A stretch of DNA of 64,000 nucleotides, taken from NCBI GenBank assembly GCA_023014365.1, contig JAEBUN010000017.1, positions 124,001 through 188,000 of the forward strand, written 5' to 3'. Each line of letters begins with the position of its first letter. Within the stretch, counting starts at the first letter, position 1. Below the pieces are notes generated by a model. That model worked only from the letters and a program-made list of their open reading frames with translations, had not been told where the DNA came from and did no database searches. This document shows, in pieces, positions 10,971 through 21,973 of the stretch. This DNA is from Lepiota brunneoincarnata. Its lineage: Eukaryota; Basidiomycota; Agaricomycetes; Agaricales; Agaricaceae. A program made the translations under genes and the position numbers.

Positions 10971-11835
10971 GGTGCGCAGAATGAGATAGAAAGCGTCGAG
11001 GTGGGTGTGGCTGTGCACGTTGCTGGTGGTAGTACCAGATCAAGAAGCGATGCCAGTTTGCCATTCTCTGAATGAACCGCTATGGCCCAGTGGCTACCTG
11101 GGGCACAACCCCCAGACCACCTTCCTGTTACCCAGCAGCCAGTTTGTGATCAAGATCCGGTTGCCCAGATCTGCAATAAGCACGGATCCCTGTATAACTG
11201 TCTGGGCTTACTGTCTTGCAGGGGCCGCTACCAGGATGGAAGTCGCAGCGTGAGAGCTGCCCCAGAGTTTGGGTGATCCCTACTAATGTCCTGCACCCAG
11301 CTGAGCTTTACTTACTTGGAATGCAGGAGGGGGGTGGCCTGTCCTCTCGGTTGGCTTGTTTTCACCTCAATGTCCCCTCTTACCATCCCCTATCCTCTCG
11401 GTCCCTTGCGGGCATGCCCTTGTTTTCAAGTGGGAGACTCCCTACTCACGAGGGGGTATTTGGGGGAAGTGCACTTGCTACAGGTTTTGTAAGAGCTTGG
11501 CGAGGAGTGTGGTTGTTCCACTGCAAACCCACCCAGGACGTGCCCAGGGGGACTCCTAACCTGTTTTGACCAGCCAGGGATCCACTGACCCCAGCAGAGA
11601 CCATCCAGAACCACCAGCTCATCAGGTGGCCAGCATACCCAGCCATTAAGCACCTTTGCCAAGGGTGCACCCGACTCCTCAACGATACCAAACAGCCCTG
11701 GGACGCCTCAGAAGGGTGAAGAGAGGAGGAATAGTGTAGACAGCCCACTAAGAAAGGGATGGCTGCCTGTAGATTAAGAGTAGAAAATAATGTAAAGTGG
11801 AGATGATGGTGGTAAGAGGGAAAGAAGCATGGCCA
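10971..11835. other. Unassigned GC-rich segment between two LINEs
   Basis: I see no convincing coding sequence; the open frames are short and mutually inconsistent. A plus-strand TGGCCCAGTGG at 11083-11093 matches the Pol III A-box consensus, and a weak B-box-like GTGATCAAGATCC follows at ~11146-11158. It may be the unrecognised 5' end of LINE-B2, a SINE-like element, or old flank. No TSD was found. Confidence 0.35.
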
Positions 11836-12702
11836 GTATGATTCTCCAGTAAGGGTTTGTTCCCCACCGCGTCAACTTCACTTACCCCAATGAATAGGGA
11901 CCATCAGGAACCTAGGCGATTGAGGAGAGCATGCCATGTCTGGTTGCAGAATGTATTTCATAGTTACATTCTTGTTGACTCTATACTAGAACAATTCAAG
12001 GATGATGTTGACATGTTCTTACTACAGGAGCCATCTTGGCACTCCATCTGTCGCATTCCATCCTCCTCTGACCCTGATGGGGACGAGGTTGTCAGAGCGC
12101 CCAAGCATCCAGAGTGGCTGTGTTTGTTCCACCCTCCTCTTTCCCCAGATCAGCCTCCTTGGGTTATGGCATATGTGCATAACCAGATGATGCAGCTCCG
12201 GCCCTTGCTTTGATGTGATGTCGTCAATCATTGTGCGTCATGGCCATCTCCATGTTCTTGCATGGGGAGACCATGTACTTTCTCAACATCTACTCGGATG
12301 ACAGGCAGTTGGGCATCCGCTATCTGGCAGGTGTGGTTGACTCTCTCCCACTGTCATATCCACACCAAACCTAGAGCTTAACCATTAGGCTTCGGCTTCT
12401 TGACTCCACGTGTGCTCCACACGACAACCCTATGCCCTCCGACTCGGCCCCGACTGGCTCCGACCGCAACCCTTCGCCCCGATCACGCGACCTACCTCTA
12501 CACGTGCCACGACCACCTGACCCTCGGTGCTCCCATTGTCCAGTTCTCCATTCTCTGTCCGTAATCAGAATACGTTACCAGTCTCCATACCTGTACCGGG
12601 CTCCATTCCATTCGAAATTATTCGTAATCCGCTTGTAACCATATGGGTCTCCGCTTCGCTCTGCACGTAGTCAGTACGAGTCATCATTCGTCGAGCTAGT
12701 AG

Positions 12703-12710
12703 TATATATA
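12703..12710 (+). promoter_or_regulatory. Probable TATA box of G1 LTR
   Basis: TATATATA followed 27 nt later by the AGTCTGATAAT block. The spacing suits RNA polymerase II initiation at or near 12737. The motif is conserved in the other LTR copies except where decayed (e.g. the copy at 53094). Confidence 0.6.
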
Positions 12711-12736
12711 CCGTAGGCACTTGGCTTGTACTCCTC

Positions 12737-12747
12737 AGTCTGATAAT
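12737..12747 (+). promoter_or_regulatory. Putative self-primer (predicted 5' end of G1 RNA)
   Basis: AGTCTGATAAT is the exact reverse complement of ATTATCAGACT at 13017-13027, just inside the 5' LTR. By analogy with Tf1/sushi-lineage elements, the first 11 nt of the transcript would fold onto the primer-binding site and prime minus-strand synthesis. The complementarity is seen; the mechanism is inferred. Confidence 0.65.
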
Positions 12748-13016
12748 CGAATCGAGCAGCGGACCAGCTCCCTGTTCCATATCCTCTCCTCTCTTCTGCC
12801 TCGCTCCGCTTCGGCTCCGACTTCCTGAAATACGGACTAGGACAGTAGGAGGGCACAGCACATAAGCTGAGGCCGCAAGTCCAACCCCCTGCCCGACGTA
12901 CTCCGCCTCGGTCCCGAAGTCTACGTACTGACTTCGCTCTGTCCCCCGGTTACCTTATACCAAGGATACCACCCCGACCCTCCGCTTCGGTCCCGACCCG
13001 CACCGGCTCTAACAGT

Positions 13017-13027
13017 ATTATCAGACT
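13017..13027 (+). promoter_or_regulatory. Putative primer-binding site of G1 (self-primed)
   Basis: ATTATCAGACT starts 2 nt after the LTR end. It lacks the TGG expected when the 3' CCA of a tRNA is the primer, and instead complements the LTR block at 12737-12747. The sequence is retained after the 5' LTR of the decayed relative G3 (minus strand, ~36170-36180). Confidence 0.65.
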
Positions 13028-13067
13028 CAAACTCCTCCTGTCCACCACACTCTGAATTTTTCTAACC

Positions 13068-14474
13068 ATGGTCTCTCGAACAGTTACCCGTACTCACACT
13101 CTGGTAACTCCAGCCGCTCGCCGTAGCAAACGCATCACTCGACAACCTCCTTCCGAGGAACTGCAACCCGACTCCCCGAGGGCTTCTCGCTCTCACCAAC
13201 AATCGATTGCACCCTCGACCCCAGACCGTTTCTCTGAAGATATACAACCCTCACTATTCCAGACCCCTGATGGCCCCGACAGAAGCCCCAACCCCAATCC
13301 TGATCCCAGCGACCCTGGTGATCCCGACGACTACCCTGACAATGGGGACGGGCCCCCGGGCGACGACGAACCATCAGACAACGGCGACAACAACAACAAC
13401 ATCCCACCTGGCAACACCCGAGACGACCATGATAGACTCATACTCCGAGTTTTCCAACGCATAGCCGACCAAATGGACGGCCGTGGGAACTCTCAAGCCC
13501 CACAGCCTCCTCGATCTCCCCGTACCAAAGCTCGCGAACCTGACATCTTTACAGGTTCCGACCCCGCCAAACTCAAACCCTTCCTCTTCCAATGTCGGCT
13601 CTATTTCCGTACTAACCCAGCCCAGTTCGCTATCCCCGCCACCAAGGTCAACTTCGCGTTGACATACCTCACAGGCGTGGCACAGCAACACTTCGAAATC
13701 GGCCTCGACGAGGCCGACAACCACAGAATAATACACGACTGGATCGAGGACTGGGACCAGTTCACCCTGGAACTGCAGACCAATTTCGGTCCCGCGGATC
13801 CGACCGGAGAAGCTGCTGAGCAGCTCGACTCCCTCCGAATGCGCTACGACGAGAAGATCGCCGTCTACAACGTCGATTTCCTCCGTCTAGCTGGCCAACT
13901 CCGCTGGGGTGACGAAGTATTCTGTCACCGCTACTACAAAGGCCTCCCCGACCGCATCCAGGACATTCTGTCCAATCGGCCCGACGGCAAGCCCGACACC
14001 TTCATCGAAATGCGAGCAGCAGCGATGAAGATCGATGCTCGCTACTGGGAACGCCAACGCGAGAAGGCCCACGCCAAAGCCGCTTCGGACCCGACCGCCT
14101 CTAGGAAACCTGGAGGCAACCCATCCCCTTCCACCGCGACAAACCATCAACCTGCCGCCAAGCCTGCCAACAGTAACAACAAAGGCAGCACCCCCAGTAA
14201 TAACATCTTCAAGGGCAATCCACCCAACCCGTCCGCCAGTCAGAAATCGGCCCCGCCAAAGTCCGACCTTACTAGTAAACTTGGTAAGGACGGTAAATTA
14301 ACCCCCGAGGAACGTCAACGACGTTTCGACAATAACCTCTGCCTTGTCTGCGCAGATCCCAATCACAGGGCTGCCAACTGCGACAAGAAGAAATTCCCTG
14401 ACGCCAAGGCTAAAGGCCGACAGGCTCAGATTCCCGAGACAGACACGCCGGCTCTTCCGAGCTCGGAAAAATAG
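13068..14474 (+). CDS. gag: G1 Gag
   Basis: 468 codons from the first ATG after the LTR, preceded by AACC. The basic N-terminus (RRSKRITRQPP) is followed by a long Asp/Pro/Asn-rich disordered stretch (residues ~50-125). Next comes a capsid-like helical domain (~150-340; EPDIFTGSDPAKLKPFLFQCRLYF is the typical retrotransposon Gag opening, quoted in part as FTGSDPAKLKPFLFQC). A Ser/Asn/Pro linker leads to one zinc knuckle CLVCADPNHRAANC (CX2CX4HX4C, residues ~427-440). It ends ...SSEK then TAG at 14472-14474 on an A5 run. It forms the cytoplasmic virus-like particle. Intact; a decayed homologue is at 34055-36129. Confidence 0.93.
   Translation: MVSRTVTRTHTLVTPAARRSKRITRQPPSEELQPDSPRASRSHQQSIAPSTPDRFSEDIQPSLFQTPDGPDRSPNPNPDPSDPGDPDDYPDNGDGPPGDDEPSDNGDNNNNIPPGNTRDDHDRLILRVFQRIADQMDGRGNSQAPQPPRSPRTKAREPDIFTGSDPAKLKPFLFQCRLYFRTNPAQFAIPATKVNFALTYLTGVAQQHFEIGLDEADNHRIIHDWIEDWDQFTLELQTNFGPADPTGEAAEQLDSLRMRYDEKIAVYNVDFLRLAGQLRWGDEVFCHRYYKGLPDRIQDILSNRPDGKPDTFIEMRAAAMKIDARYWERQREKAHAKAASDPTASRKPGGNPSPSTATNHQPAAKPANSNNKGSTPSNNIFKGNPPNPSASQKSAPPKSDLTSKLGKDGKLTPEERQRRFDNNLCLVCADPNHRAANCDKKKFPDAKAKGRQAQIPETDTPALPSSEK
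14466..14474 (+). promoter_or_regulatory. Putative -1 frameshift site at the gag/pol junction
   Basis: GAAAAATAG: in frame 0 Lys AAA is followed by the gag stop. Moving back one base on the A run reads AAA ATA GTC and enters the pol frame, which is open from here through the protease (ignoring the nested LTR). G3 keeps the same nine bases around 34055-34063 despite heavy decay nearby. This is a simple A5 slip, not a textbook X XXY YYZ heptamer. Confidence 0.5.
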
Positions 14475-17400
14475 TCGGTGGTCCTCAGGCCTCTGCACAG
14501 ACTGAGGATCGCATTGAACTCTGCTGTGCTCCAGAGAGTTTCCGTCTCAATGCGTCCGCTCTTTCCGATCCAAACTCTCTTCATATTACATTAACTTCTC
14601 CTTTAGTTACTTTGTTACCCTCTGTTAGAGCCGGTGCGGGTCGGGACCGAAGCGGAGGGTCGGGGTGGTATCCTTGGTATAAGGTAACCGGGGGACAGGG
14701 CGAAGTCAGTACGTAGACTTCGGGACCGAGGCGGAGTACGTCGGGCAGGGGGTTGGACTTGCGGCCTCAGCTTATGTGCTGTGCCCTCCTACTGTCCTAG
14801 TCCGTATTTCAGGAAGTCGGAGCCGAAGCGGAGCGAGGCAGAAGAGAGGAGAGGATAGGGAACAGGGAGCTGGTCCGCTGCTCGATTCGATTATCAGACT
14901 GAGGAGTACAAGCCAAGTACCTACGGTATATATACTACTGGCCTTACGAACTATGACTTGTACTGACTACGTGCGGAGCGGAGCGGAGACCGATCTAGTT
15001 ACAAACGGATTACGAACGGATTACGAATGGAATGGAAACGGGTACAGGTATGGAGACTAATAACGTATCTTGACTACGGACGGGAAATGGAGACGGGGGT
15101 ATGAGACACCGAGGGCCAGGTGACCACGGCACGTGTGGAGGTGGTCGCGTGATCGGGGCAGGGGGTTGCGGTCGGAGCAGGTCGGGGCCGAGTCGGAGGG
15201 CAGAGGGTTGTTGTGTGGAACACACGTGGAGTCGAGAAGCCAAAGTTTAAATGATTAGACTCTGAGTTGGCATGGATATGACACCCTCTGTTTCCGCTCC
15301 TGTACTCTCCGCTTCGGACCCGCTTTCTACAACGGACAATGTAGTTAGTTCTGACTTTTCTTCTTCTTTTTCTCCTTTCAAAGCTCTTGTTGATAGTGGT
15401 TCTACTCACTGTTTTGTGGACTCTTCTTTCGTTCGTTCTCATAGTATTCCAACCTCGTCCATCCCGGCTATTGAACTTCGGTTATTTGATGGGACCTCAA
15501 ACGCCTACATTACGGAACTTGCGCAACTGCCTGTATCCTTCCCCTCCGGTGAATCTATCATTTTGGACACTTATGTCACCCAGCTCGACTCTTCCTGTTC
15601 TGTGGTCTTAGGACACAACTGGCTCACCCGCTACAATCCGTTGATTGACTGGGCTTTGGGCAGTATTACTTTCCGGCCATCCCTACTCGAGAATCCTGCT
15701 TCCGTCTCTACCTGCGTCGCACCCGCATCGGCTCCGCCTATGGCCGCCCCTGACTCCCCTGACCTAGGTTCACCACCCCTGTCCGGGACCTCATCCCAAT
15801 CTGTCCCCCTTGCGAAACCGCACATCTCCTTGATAAACGCTCCTGCCTTTATCCGCGCTGCCAAGCTCCCTGGCTCCCAACAATTCCGAATCAATCTTTC
15901 CGCTGCCTCCGCATCGGCCGCGTCCTCTTCTGTCTCCGAGGAACCGCCTGACCTCTCGTCTATCCCCGAGGAATACCACGAGTTTGCTGACGTTTTCAGT
16001 AAATCGCGTGCTGACACACTTGCTCCACACCGCCCTTACGACCTCCAGATTAACCTAGAGGATGGCGGTCAGCCTCCGGTCGGTACCATTTACTCCCTTT
16101 CACAATCGGAGCTTGGAGCTCTACGTGATTTTATTGACGAACATTTATCTATTGGTTTCATCCGCCCCTCCACTTCTCCTCATGGAGCCCCGGTCCTCTT
16201 CGTCAAGAAAAAGGACGGCTCCCTCCGCTTATGCGTTGATTTTAGAGGTCTCAACCGTATCACCAAGAAGGACCGCTATCCCCTTCCGCTCATCTCCGAC
16301 CTCTTAGACTCCCCTCGCAAAGCTCGTGTATATACCAAGATCGACCTCCGCCACGCCTACCATCTTGTCCGCGTTGCTGACGGCGACGAATGGAAGACCG
16401 CCTTTCGGACCCGCTACGGCTCCTTCGAATGGATGGTTATGCCTTTCGGCCTCACCAATGCCCCCGCCACCTTCCAGCGGTTCATGAACAATATATTCAA
16501 GGACATGCTCGACGTCTGCGTTACTATCTACCTTGACGACATTCTGATATACTCTGACAACCATAGTATCCATCGTGACCAAGTCAAGGAGGTCCTCAAG
16601 CGGCTCCGCCAACACGGTCTATATGCCCGCCCTGACAAATGCCAGTTCCACTCTGACACAGTGGAATATCTCGGCTACATTCTCTCCCCCGACGGCCTCC
16701 GAATGGACCAATCTAAAGTCAAGACCATCCAGGAGTGGCCTGAGCCTAAGAAAGTCAAGGACATCCAGTCCTTCTTAGGCTTCGCCAATTTCTACCGTCG
16801 CTTCATTCACGGATACTCCGACATCGTCGTTCCGCTCACTTGCCTCACCCGCAAAGACGTGAAGTGGAATTTTACTGATGATTGTCGCGAGGCCTTTAAC
16901 TCCCTGAAGGAAGCATTTATCTCCGCCCCCGTCCTCACTCCTTGGGTCCCCGACGCTCAGATCATTGTCGAGACTGACGCCTCCGACTACACCCTTGCGG
17001 CAATCCTCTCTATCGTCACCGACGATGGGGAGGTCCATCCCGTTGCATTCCATTCCCGCGCCTTTAACACGGCCGAACTCAACTATGACACTCACGACAA
17101 GGAACTCCTGGCGATATTCGAAGCCTTTCACATCTGGCGGCACTATCTCGAAGGTGCCCCCCTTGCTATTGATGTGGTCACTGACCACAAGAACCTCGAA
17201 TACTTCTGCACCACCAAGATCCTGACTCGCCGCCAAGCTCGTTGGTCCGAGTTCCTATCCCAATTCCACCTCGTCATCCGTTTCCGACCCGGCCGCCTCG
17301 GCACCAAGCCTGACGCCCTAACTAGACGATGGGACGTCTACCCTAAAGGGGGGAATAGCGACTATGCATCAGTCAACCCGCACAACTTCCGGCCTGTGTT

Positions 17401-18943
17401 CACTCACGAACAGCTCGCGGCCTCCGTCCGTGCCACCACTCTTTACGCCCCTTCCCTTCGCGCAGCTGTAGTCATGGACCTCGATCAGCTACACCGCGAT
17501 ATTCTCGCCGCCCTACCAGCGGATCCGACCGCTTCCGCCCATCTTGCCAGCCCAGAAGGCCGTTGGTCAGTTAATGATAAAGGTTTCCTCCTCTTAGACG
17601 ACAGAATCTACGTCCCTGACACCGACAATCTCCGACTTCGGGTCCTCCAGTACAAGCATGATCACGTCCTAGCCGGCCACTTCGGTCAGAATAAAACGCT
17701 GGAACTCATCCGGTGCGAATACACCTGGCCTAGCGTCCGCACCTTCGTCAAGGATTTCTGTAAGTCTTGCGTCACCTGTATGAGGTCTAAACCCCAGCGC
17801 CATCGCCCCTACGGTCTCCTTAAGCAACTCCCCATCCCCGAACGCCCTTGGAATTCAATCTCCATGGACTTCATCGAAAAACTTCCCGCCTCCTCCGGCT
17901 ATGACGCCATCCTGGTAATCGTTGACAGACTCACCAAGCAATCCCTCTTCATCCCGACTTATGATACCGTCACCTCCTCCGACCTCGCCCGCCTATTCGT
18001 CCTCCACGTCTTCTCCAAGCACGGCGTACCCGAACATGTTACCTCCGACCGCGGCTCCGAATTCGTCTCCCACTTCTTCCGCTCATTGGGACAAGCCCTT
18101 GACATGAAGCTACATTTCACCTCGGGCTACCATCCAGAAGGCGACGGACAAACGGAACGCACCAACCAGACCCTCGAACAATACCTTCGGGTCTATTGTA
18201 ACTACCAACAGGACAATTGGTCCGAATTACTACCCCTAGCTGAGTTTGCTTACAACAACACTCCTAGTGCCACCACCGGTATCTCCCCATTCTTCGCTAA
18301 TAAAGGATACCATCCGAACATCACAGTTCATCCTGAATGCGATCTTGCCTCCGCCCGGGCCCGCCATTTTGCTGTTGATCTCGACGACCTACATACCACC
18401 CTGAAGTCCGAAATAGCGCTAGCCCAGCAACGTTATCAGACCTCCGCCGACGCCCGCCGACTCCCCGCCCCGGACTTCAAGGTTGGACAAAAGGTATTCG
18501 TGAAAGCCCAATTCTTCCGCACCACCCGTCCCTCCAAAAAACTCTCCGAAAAGTACCTTGGGCCTTATGAGATCATTGCACAAGCAGGTACTCACTCCCT
18601 TACACTCCGACTTCCCGACTCCATGCGTGGAGTACACCCAGTCTTCCATGTTTCCATGCTCGAACCAGCCACACCTAACACCATACCCGCCCGATCGGAT
18701 CCGCCGCCCGCGCCGGTTTCCATTGACGGTGAACCAGAATACGAGATTGCCCGCATCGTCGACTCTAAGATCGATCGGCGCCGCGCGTGCAAGCTCCTCT
18801 ATAAAGTCATCTGGTTAGGTTACGAAGACACTGAAGAAGAGTCCTCGTGGTTGCCAGCCACCGAGCTTGAACATGCTATAGATCTCGTAGAGGCTTTTCA
18901 TTCCTCTTACCCTGCAAAGCCTGGTCCTCTTCACTCACTTTGA
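14475..18943 (+). CDS. pol: G1 Pol: protease, RT, RNase H, integrase, chromodomain
   Basis: The true frame enters by -1 shift at ~14471, is broken by the nested LTR (14623-15283 plus one CCCTC), and runs open from 15284 to 18943. The Met at 15272 lies in the LTR and is not the natural start. Protease: ALVDSGSTHCFVDSSF (~15388). RT: LCVDFRGLN (~16228), TKIDLRHAYH, catalytic YLDDILIYS (~16529). RNase H: ETDASDYTLA (~16970). Integrase: HHCC zinc domain (~17655-17780: HDHVLAGHFG...CKSCVTC), then Asp in MDFIEKLP (~17863), Asp in TSDRGSEF (~18040) and Glu in GQTERTNQTLEQ (~18150). Chromodomain: YEIARIVDSK...WLGYEDTEEESSWLP (~18740-18870), which in chromoviruses targets heterochromatin. All catalytic residues are present. 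Confidence 0.92.
14623..15283 (-). mobile_element. Solo LTR nested in G1 pol (subfamily II, reverse)
   Basis: 661 bp, TGTTAGAGCC...GATATGACA on the plus strand, flanked by CCCTC (14618-14622, 15284-15288). Its outer end reads ...TTGGCATGGATATGACA with an AGTTTAAATGATTAGACTC block, which differs from G1's own LTRs and is shared with the copies at 20457 and 41775. It separates gag from the protease region and so disables this G1 copy. Confidence 0.95.
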
Positions 18944-19305
18944 GTTACTGACCACACATCGCACCAAGAAACAACCATGTATTAAACAAACCAAAAAAAC
19001 AACCCCGTACAACTACCTATCGGTGTCGTCTCCAGAGAGCCCGGGCGACCCATTCACTTCTTCCATCAAATCCTGCACCTCCTCCTCCGAAGTGGGCCCG
19101 ACACTCCCCTCCGAACCCTCCGTCTCCGAAAAATTTCCACTCGACCAATTTCCGTCCACCTGAGCCTCCCAACGCCGTAGTTGCTCATAGCGTGTCCTCT
19201 CAAATTCGAATCAGTTCACCTTTTTTTATACCCTTGTGGAATTTTCCGGTGGGCCCCGGTCTAGACCGCCTTGGGCCTCGAGGCTCGGCCCTAAAGGGGG
19301 GGCAC
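18944..19305 (+). other. G1 3' untranslated region with polypurine tract
   Basis: No open frame of note. AAAGGGGGGG at 19293-19302, three bases before the 3' LTR, is the likely polypurine tract for plus-strand priming. The rest is C/T-rich and unremarkable. Confidence 0.7.
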
Positions 19306-19968
19306 TGTCATATCCACACCAAACCTAGAGCTTAACCATTAGGCTTCGGCTTCTCGACTCCACGTGTGCTCCACACGACAACCCTATGCCCTCCGACTCG
19401 GCCCCGACTGGCTCCGACCGCAACCCTTCGCCCCGATCACGCGACCTACCTCTACACGTGCCACGACCACCTGACCCTCGGTGCTCCCATTGTCCAGTTC
19501 TCCATTCTCCGTCCGTAATCAGAATACGTTACCAGTCTCCATACCCATACCGGGCTCCATTCCATTCGAAATTATTCGTAATCCACTTGTAACCATATGG
19601 GTCTCCGCTTCGCTCCGCACGTAGTCAGTACGAGTCATCATTCGTCGAGCTAGTAGTATATATACCGTAGGCACTTGGCTTGTACTCCTCAGTCTGATAA
19701 TCGAATCGAGCAGCGGACCAGCTCCCTGTTCCATATCCTCTCCTCTCTTCTGCCTCGCTCCGCTTCGGCTCCGACTTCCTGAAATACGGACTAGGACAGT
19801 AGGAGGGCACAGCACATAAGCTGAGGCCGCAAGTCCAACCCCCCGCCCGACGTACTCCGCCTCGGTCCCGAAGTCTACGTACTGACTTTGCCCTGTCCCC
19901 CGGTTACCTTATACCAAGGATACCACCCCGACCCTCCGCTTCGGTCCCGACCCGCACCGGCTCTAACA
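19306..19968 (+). repeat. G1 3' LTR (subfamily I)
   Basis: 663 bp, same termini as the 5' LTR. The two differ at 9 positions, all transitions (for example TTCTTGAC/TTCTCGAC near the start). Low divergence indicates a recent insertion; no date is given because the rate is unknown. Confidence 0.95.
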
Positions 19969-20456
19969 CCCACAGTGTGCCCTCATGTCGGGGGACTTTA
20001 ACTGCCACTCACTGCAGTGGGACCCTTGGGCTCCCCACAATCCCGCTGCTGCTGCCTCCCTGCTGGAAACGGCAGACTCATTGGGCCTGGGTCTCTCGCT
20101 CCCTGAGAACCTGGGCCCCACACACTTCCCCTTCGAGGAGGGGCTTGCTTCTACTGTGATCGACCTTGTGTTCGCAAGGGCAGCTGCGGACCACCTGCCA
20201 CTTCCCATGCAGTGTCCCAATCTGCAGGGTCAATCTGACCATTGCCCCCTTTGGATCACTGTCCCCCTGGAGGCCTTTGAAGAGGCTGTGCCCAGGCATT
20301 CACTGAAGCAGGACTTTGATGAAGAGGCCAAGTTCCTAGCTGAGGTCTTGACAGGGCTCATGGGTCTGGATTTCCCGGACCTGGGCTCATCCAGCAGGAT
20401 CGATGAGGTAGCCCTGGCTATCTCTGCGATCTTCTCCAAGGCATGGCTTGCCCACT

Positions 20457-21117
20457 TGTCATATCCATGCCAACTCAGAGTCTAATCATTTAAACTTCAG
20501 CTTCTCGACTCCACATGTGTTCCATACAACAACCCTCTGCCCTCCGACTTGGCCCCGACCTGCTCCGACCGCAACCCCCTGCCCCGATCACATGACCACC
20601 TCCACACGTGCCGTGGTCACCTGGCCCTCGGTGTCTCATACCCCCGTCTCCATTTCCCGTCCGTAGTCAAGATACGTTATTAGTCTCCATACCTGTACCC
20701 GTTTCCATTCCATTCGTAATCCGTTTGTAATCCGTTTGTAACTAGATCGGTCTCCGCTCCACTCTGCACGTAGTCAGTACGAGTCATAGTTCGTAAGGCC
20801 AGTAGTATATATACTGTAGGTACTTGGCTTGTACTCCTCAGTCTGATAATCGAATTGAGCAGTGGACCAGCTCCCTGTTCTCTATCCTCTCCTCTCTTCT
20901 GCCTCGCTCCGCTTCAGCCCCGACTTCCTGAAATACAGACTAGGACAGTAGGAGGGCACAGCACATACGCTGAGGCCGCAAGTCCAACCCCCCGCCTGAC
21001 GTACTCCGCCTTGGTCCTGAAGTCTACATACTGACTTCACCCTGTCCCCCGGTTACCTTATATCAAGGATACCACCCCGACCCTCCGCTTCAGTCCCAAC
21101 CTGCACCGGCTCTAACA
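20457..21117 (+). mobile_element. Solo LTR (subfamily II) in LINE-A2
   Basis: 661 bp, TGTCATATCC...GGCTCTAACA, with CCACT on both sides (20452-20456, 21118-21122). Excision restores the LINE frame at AWLAHSKEIC. It shares the CATGCCAACTCAGAGTC start with the copy nested in G1. It is partly CpG-depleted, so it is older than the G1 LTRs. Confidence 0.93.
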
Positions 21118-21723
21118 CCACTCCAAGGAGATCTGTGTCATCTCACAGTCTAAACTGTGGTGGGATGATGAGTGCTCGCGCACTTATGCAGCGTATTCTT
21201 GATCTCAGGACTGGGAGGATGCTTGCATGTTTAAGCGGACCTGGAAGGCTGCCAAGCACAAGTTCTTCGATGAGCGCATCGGAGAGATTGCTTCTACTAA
21301 CAAGCACCCCTGGGACCTGATGGATTGGGTCAGGGCACGCAAGTTGCCTTCCTGTGAGGCGATCCGCTACCATGATCACCCCTGCAACACTTTCAAGGAG
21401 CTCTGGGAAGGGCTCCACAGCTCTTACAATACTGCCAACAATCGTCCAGTTGATGTCAGGGTTCTTGATCAGATTGATCTGCTCCTGTTGCGGGAGTGGC
21501 CGGTCTTCTCCAATCTGGAGATGCACAAGGCTTTACATGCGTGCTCCTCCTTATCTTTGCCCAGTCCGGACTACATCACGTGGACACACCTCAAGTCCAT
21601 TCTGGTGGGTCCAGCAGTTACCCGTTTGGTCTGTTGGATCGCCAATGCCTGCATGGAGTGTGTGCATTGGCCTCGTCACTTTAAGAAGAGCATGTCGGTT
21701 ATCATACCAAAGCCTGGCAAGCC

Positions 21724-21973
21724 TGTTGAGCTAGCAAGCTCATGTCGAGCTTTCTGCGACATATCCTGTTTAGGGATTCTTTTGTTTGTACATTGTTTGT
21801 CAACACTGGGCATGTTTCTGCCTGTTTATGGATATTTGTCAGTAGTGTATATACCTACCAGCCTGCCATTAGACACCTCAGTACTCGCGTTACAAGCTAC
21901 TGAGATGAGTAGAGTCTTCTCATGTTTTTCCCACTATGATACTTATGCCTATGTTAGTCTTAGTTATTCTACA
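21724..21973 (+). mobile_element. Solo LTR, 250 bp, unrelated family (Copia-like)
   Basis: TGTTGAGCTAGC...TTATTCTACA, flanked by AAGCC (21719-21723, 21974-21978), in the RT coding region between IPKPGKP and SYATLKV. The small size and TGTTGAG start are typical of fungal Copia LTRs, but no internal region is present to confirm this. With its duplication it adds 255 bp, 85 codons, without a stop, so the host frame stays open through it. Confidence 0.85.

Larger units (their letters stand above)
12352..13014 (+). repeat. G1 5' LTR (subfamily I)
   Basis: 663 bp, TGTCATATCC...GGCTCTAACA. It carries TATATATA at 12703-12710 and the 11-nt putative RNA start/self-primer at 12737-12747. I count 51 CpG dinucleotides. 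Other subfamily I copies are at 19306, 34975, 36183 (reverse) and 53094 (reverse). Confidence 0.95.
12352..19968 (+). mobile_element. Complete Ty3/gypsy chromodomain element G1
   Basis: Order: 5' LTR, primer-binding site, gag, pol (PR-RT-RNaseH-INT-chromodomain), polypurine tract, 3' LTR. A 5-bp duplication CCCAC (12347-12351, 19969-19973) marks insertion into LINE-A2 ORF2 between VDSLP and QCALM. The LTRs (663 bp each) differ by 9 transitions by my reading. A solo LTR of the same family is nested at the start of pol (14623-15283); without it and its 5-bp duplication the element would be 6951 bp. The coding regions are otherwise open and CpG-rich, so this copy is young. Confidence 0.95.

Noticed and set aside
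11216..11748. Several 100-residue ORFs in the unassigned segment
   Set aside because: Overlapping frames on both strands with no motif or homology to the elements in the window; expected by chance in GC-rich DNA.
15272..15283. Met at 15272 as the start of G1 pol
   Set aside because: It lies inside the nested solo LTR. Comparison with G3 shows that the native frame comes from gag upstream.
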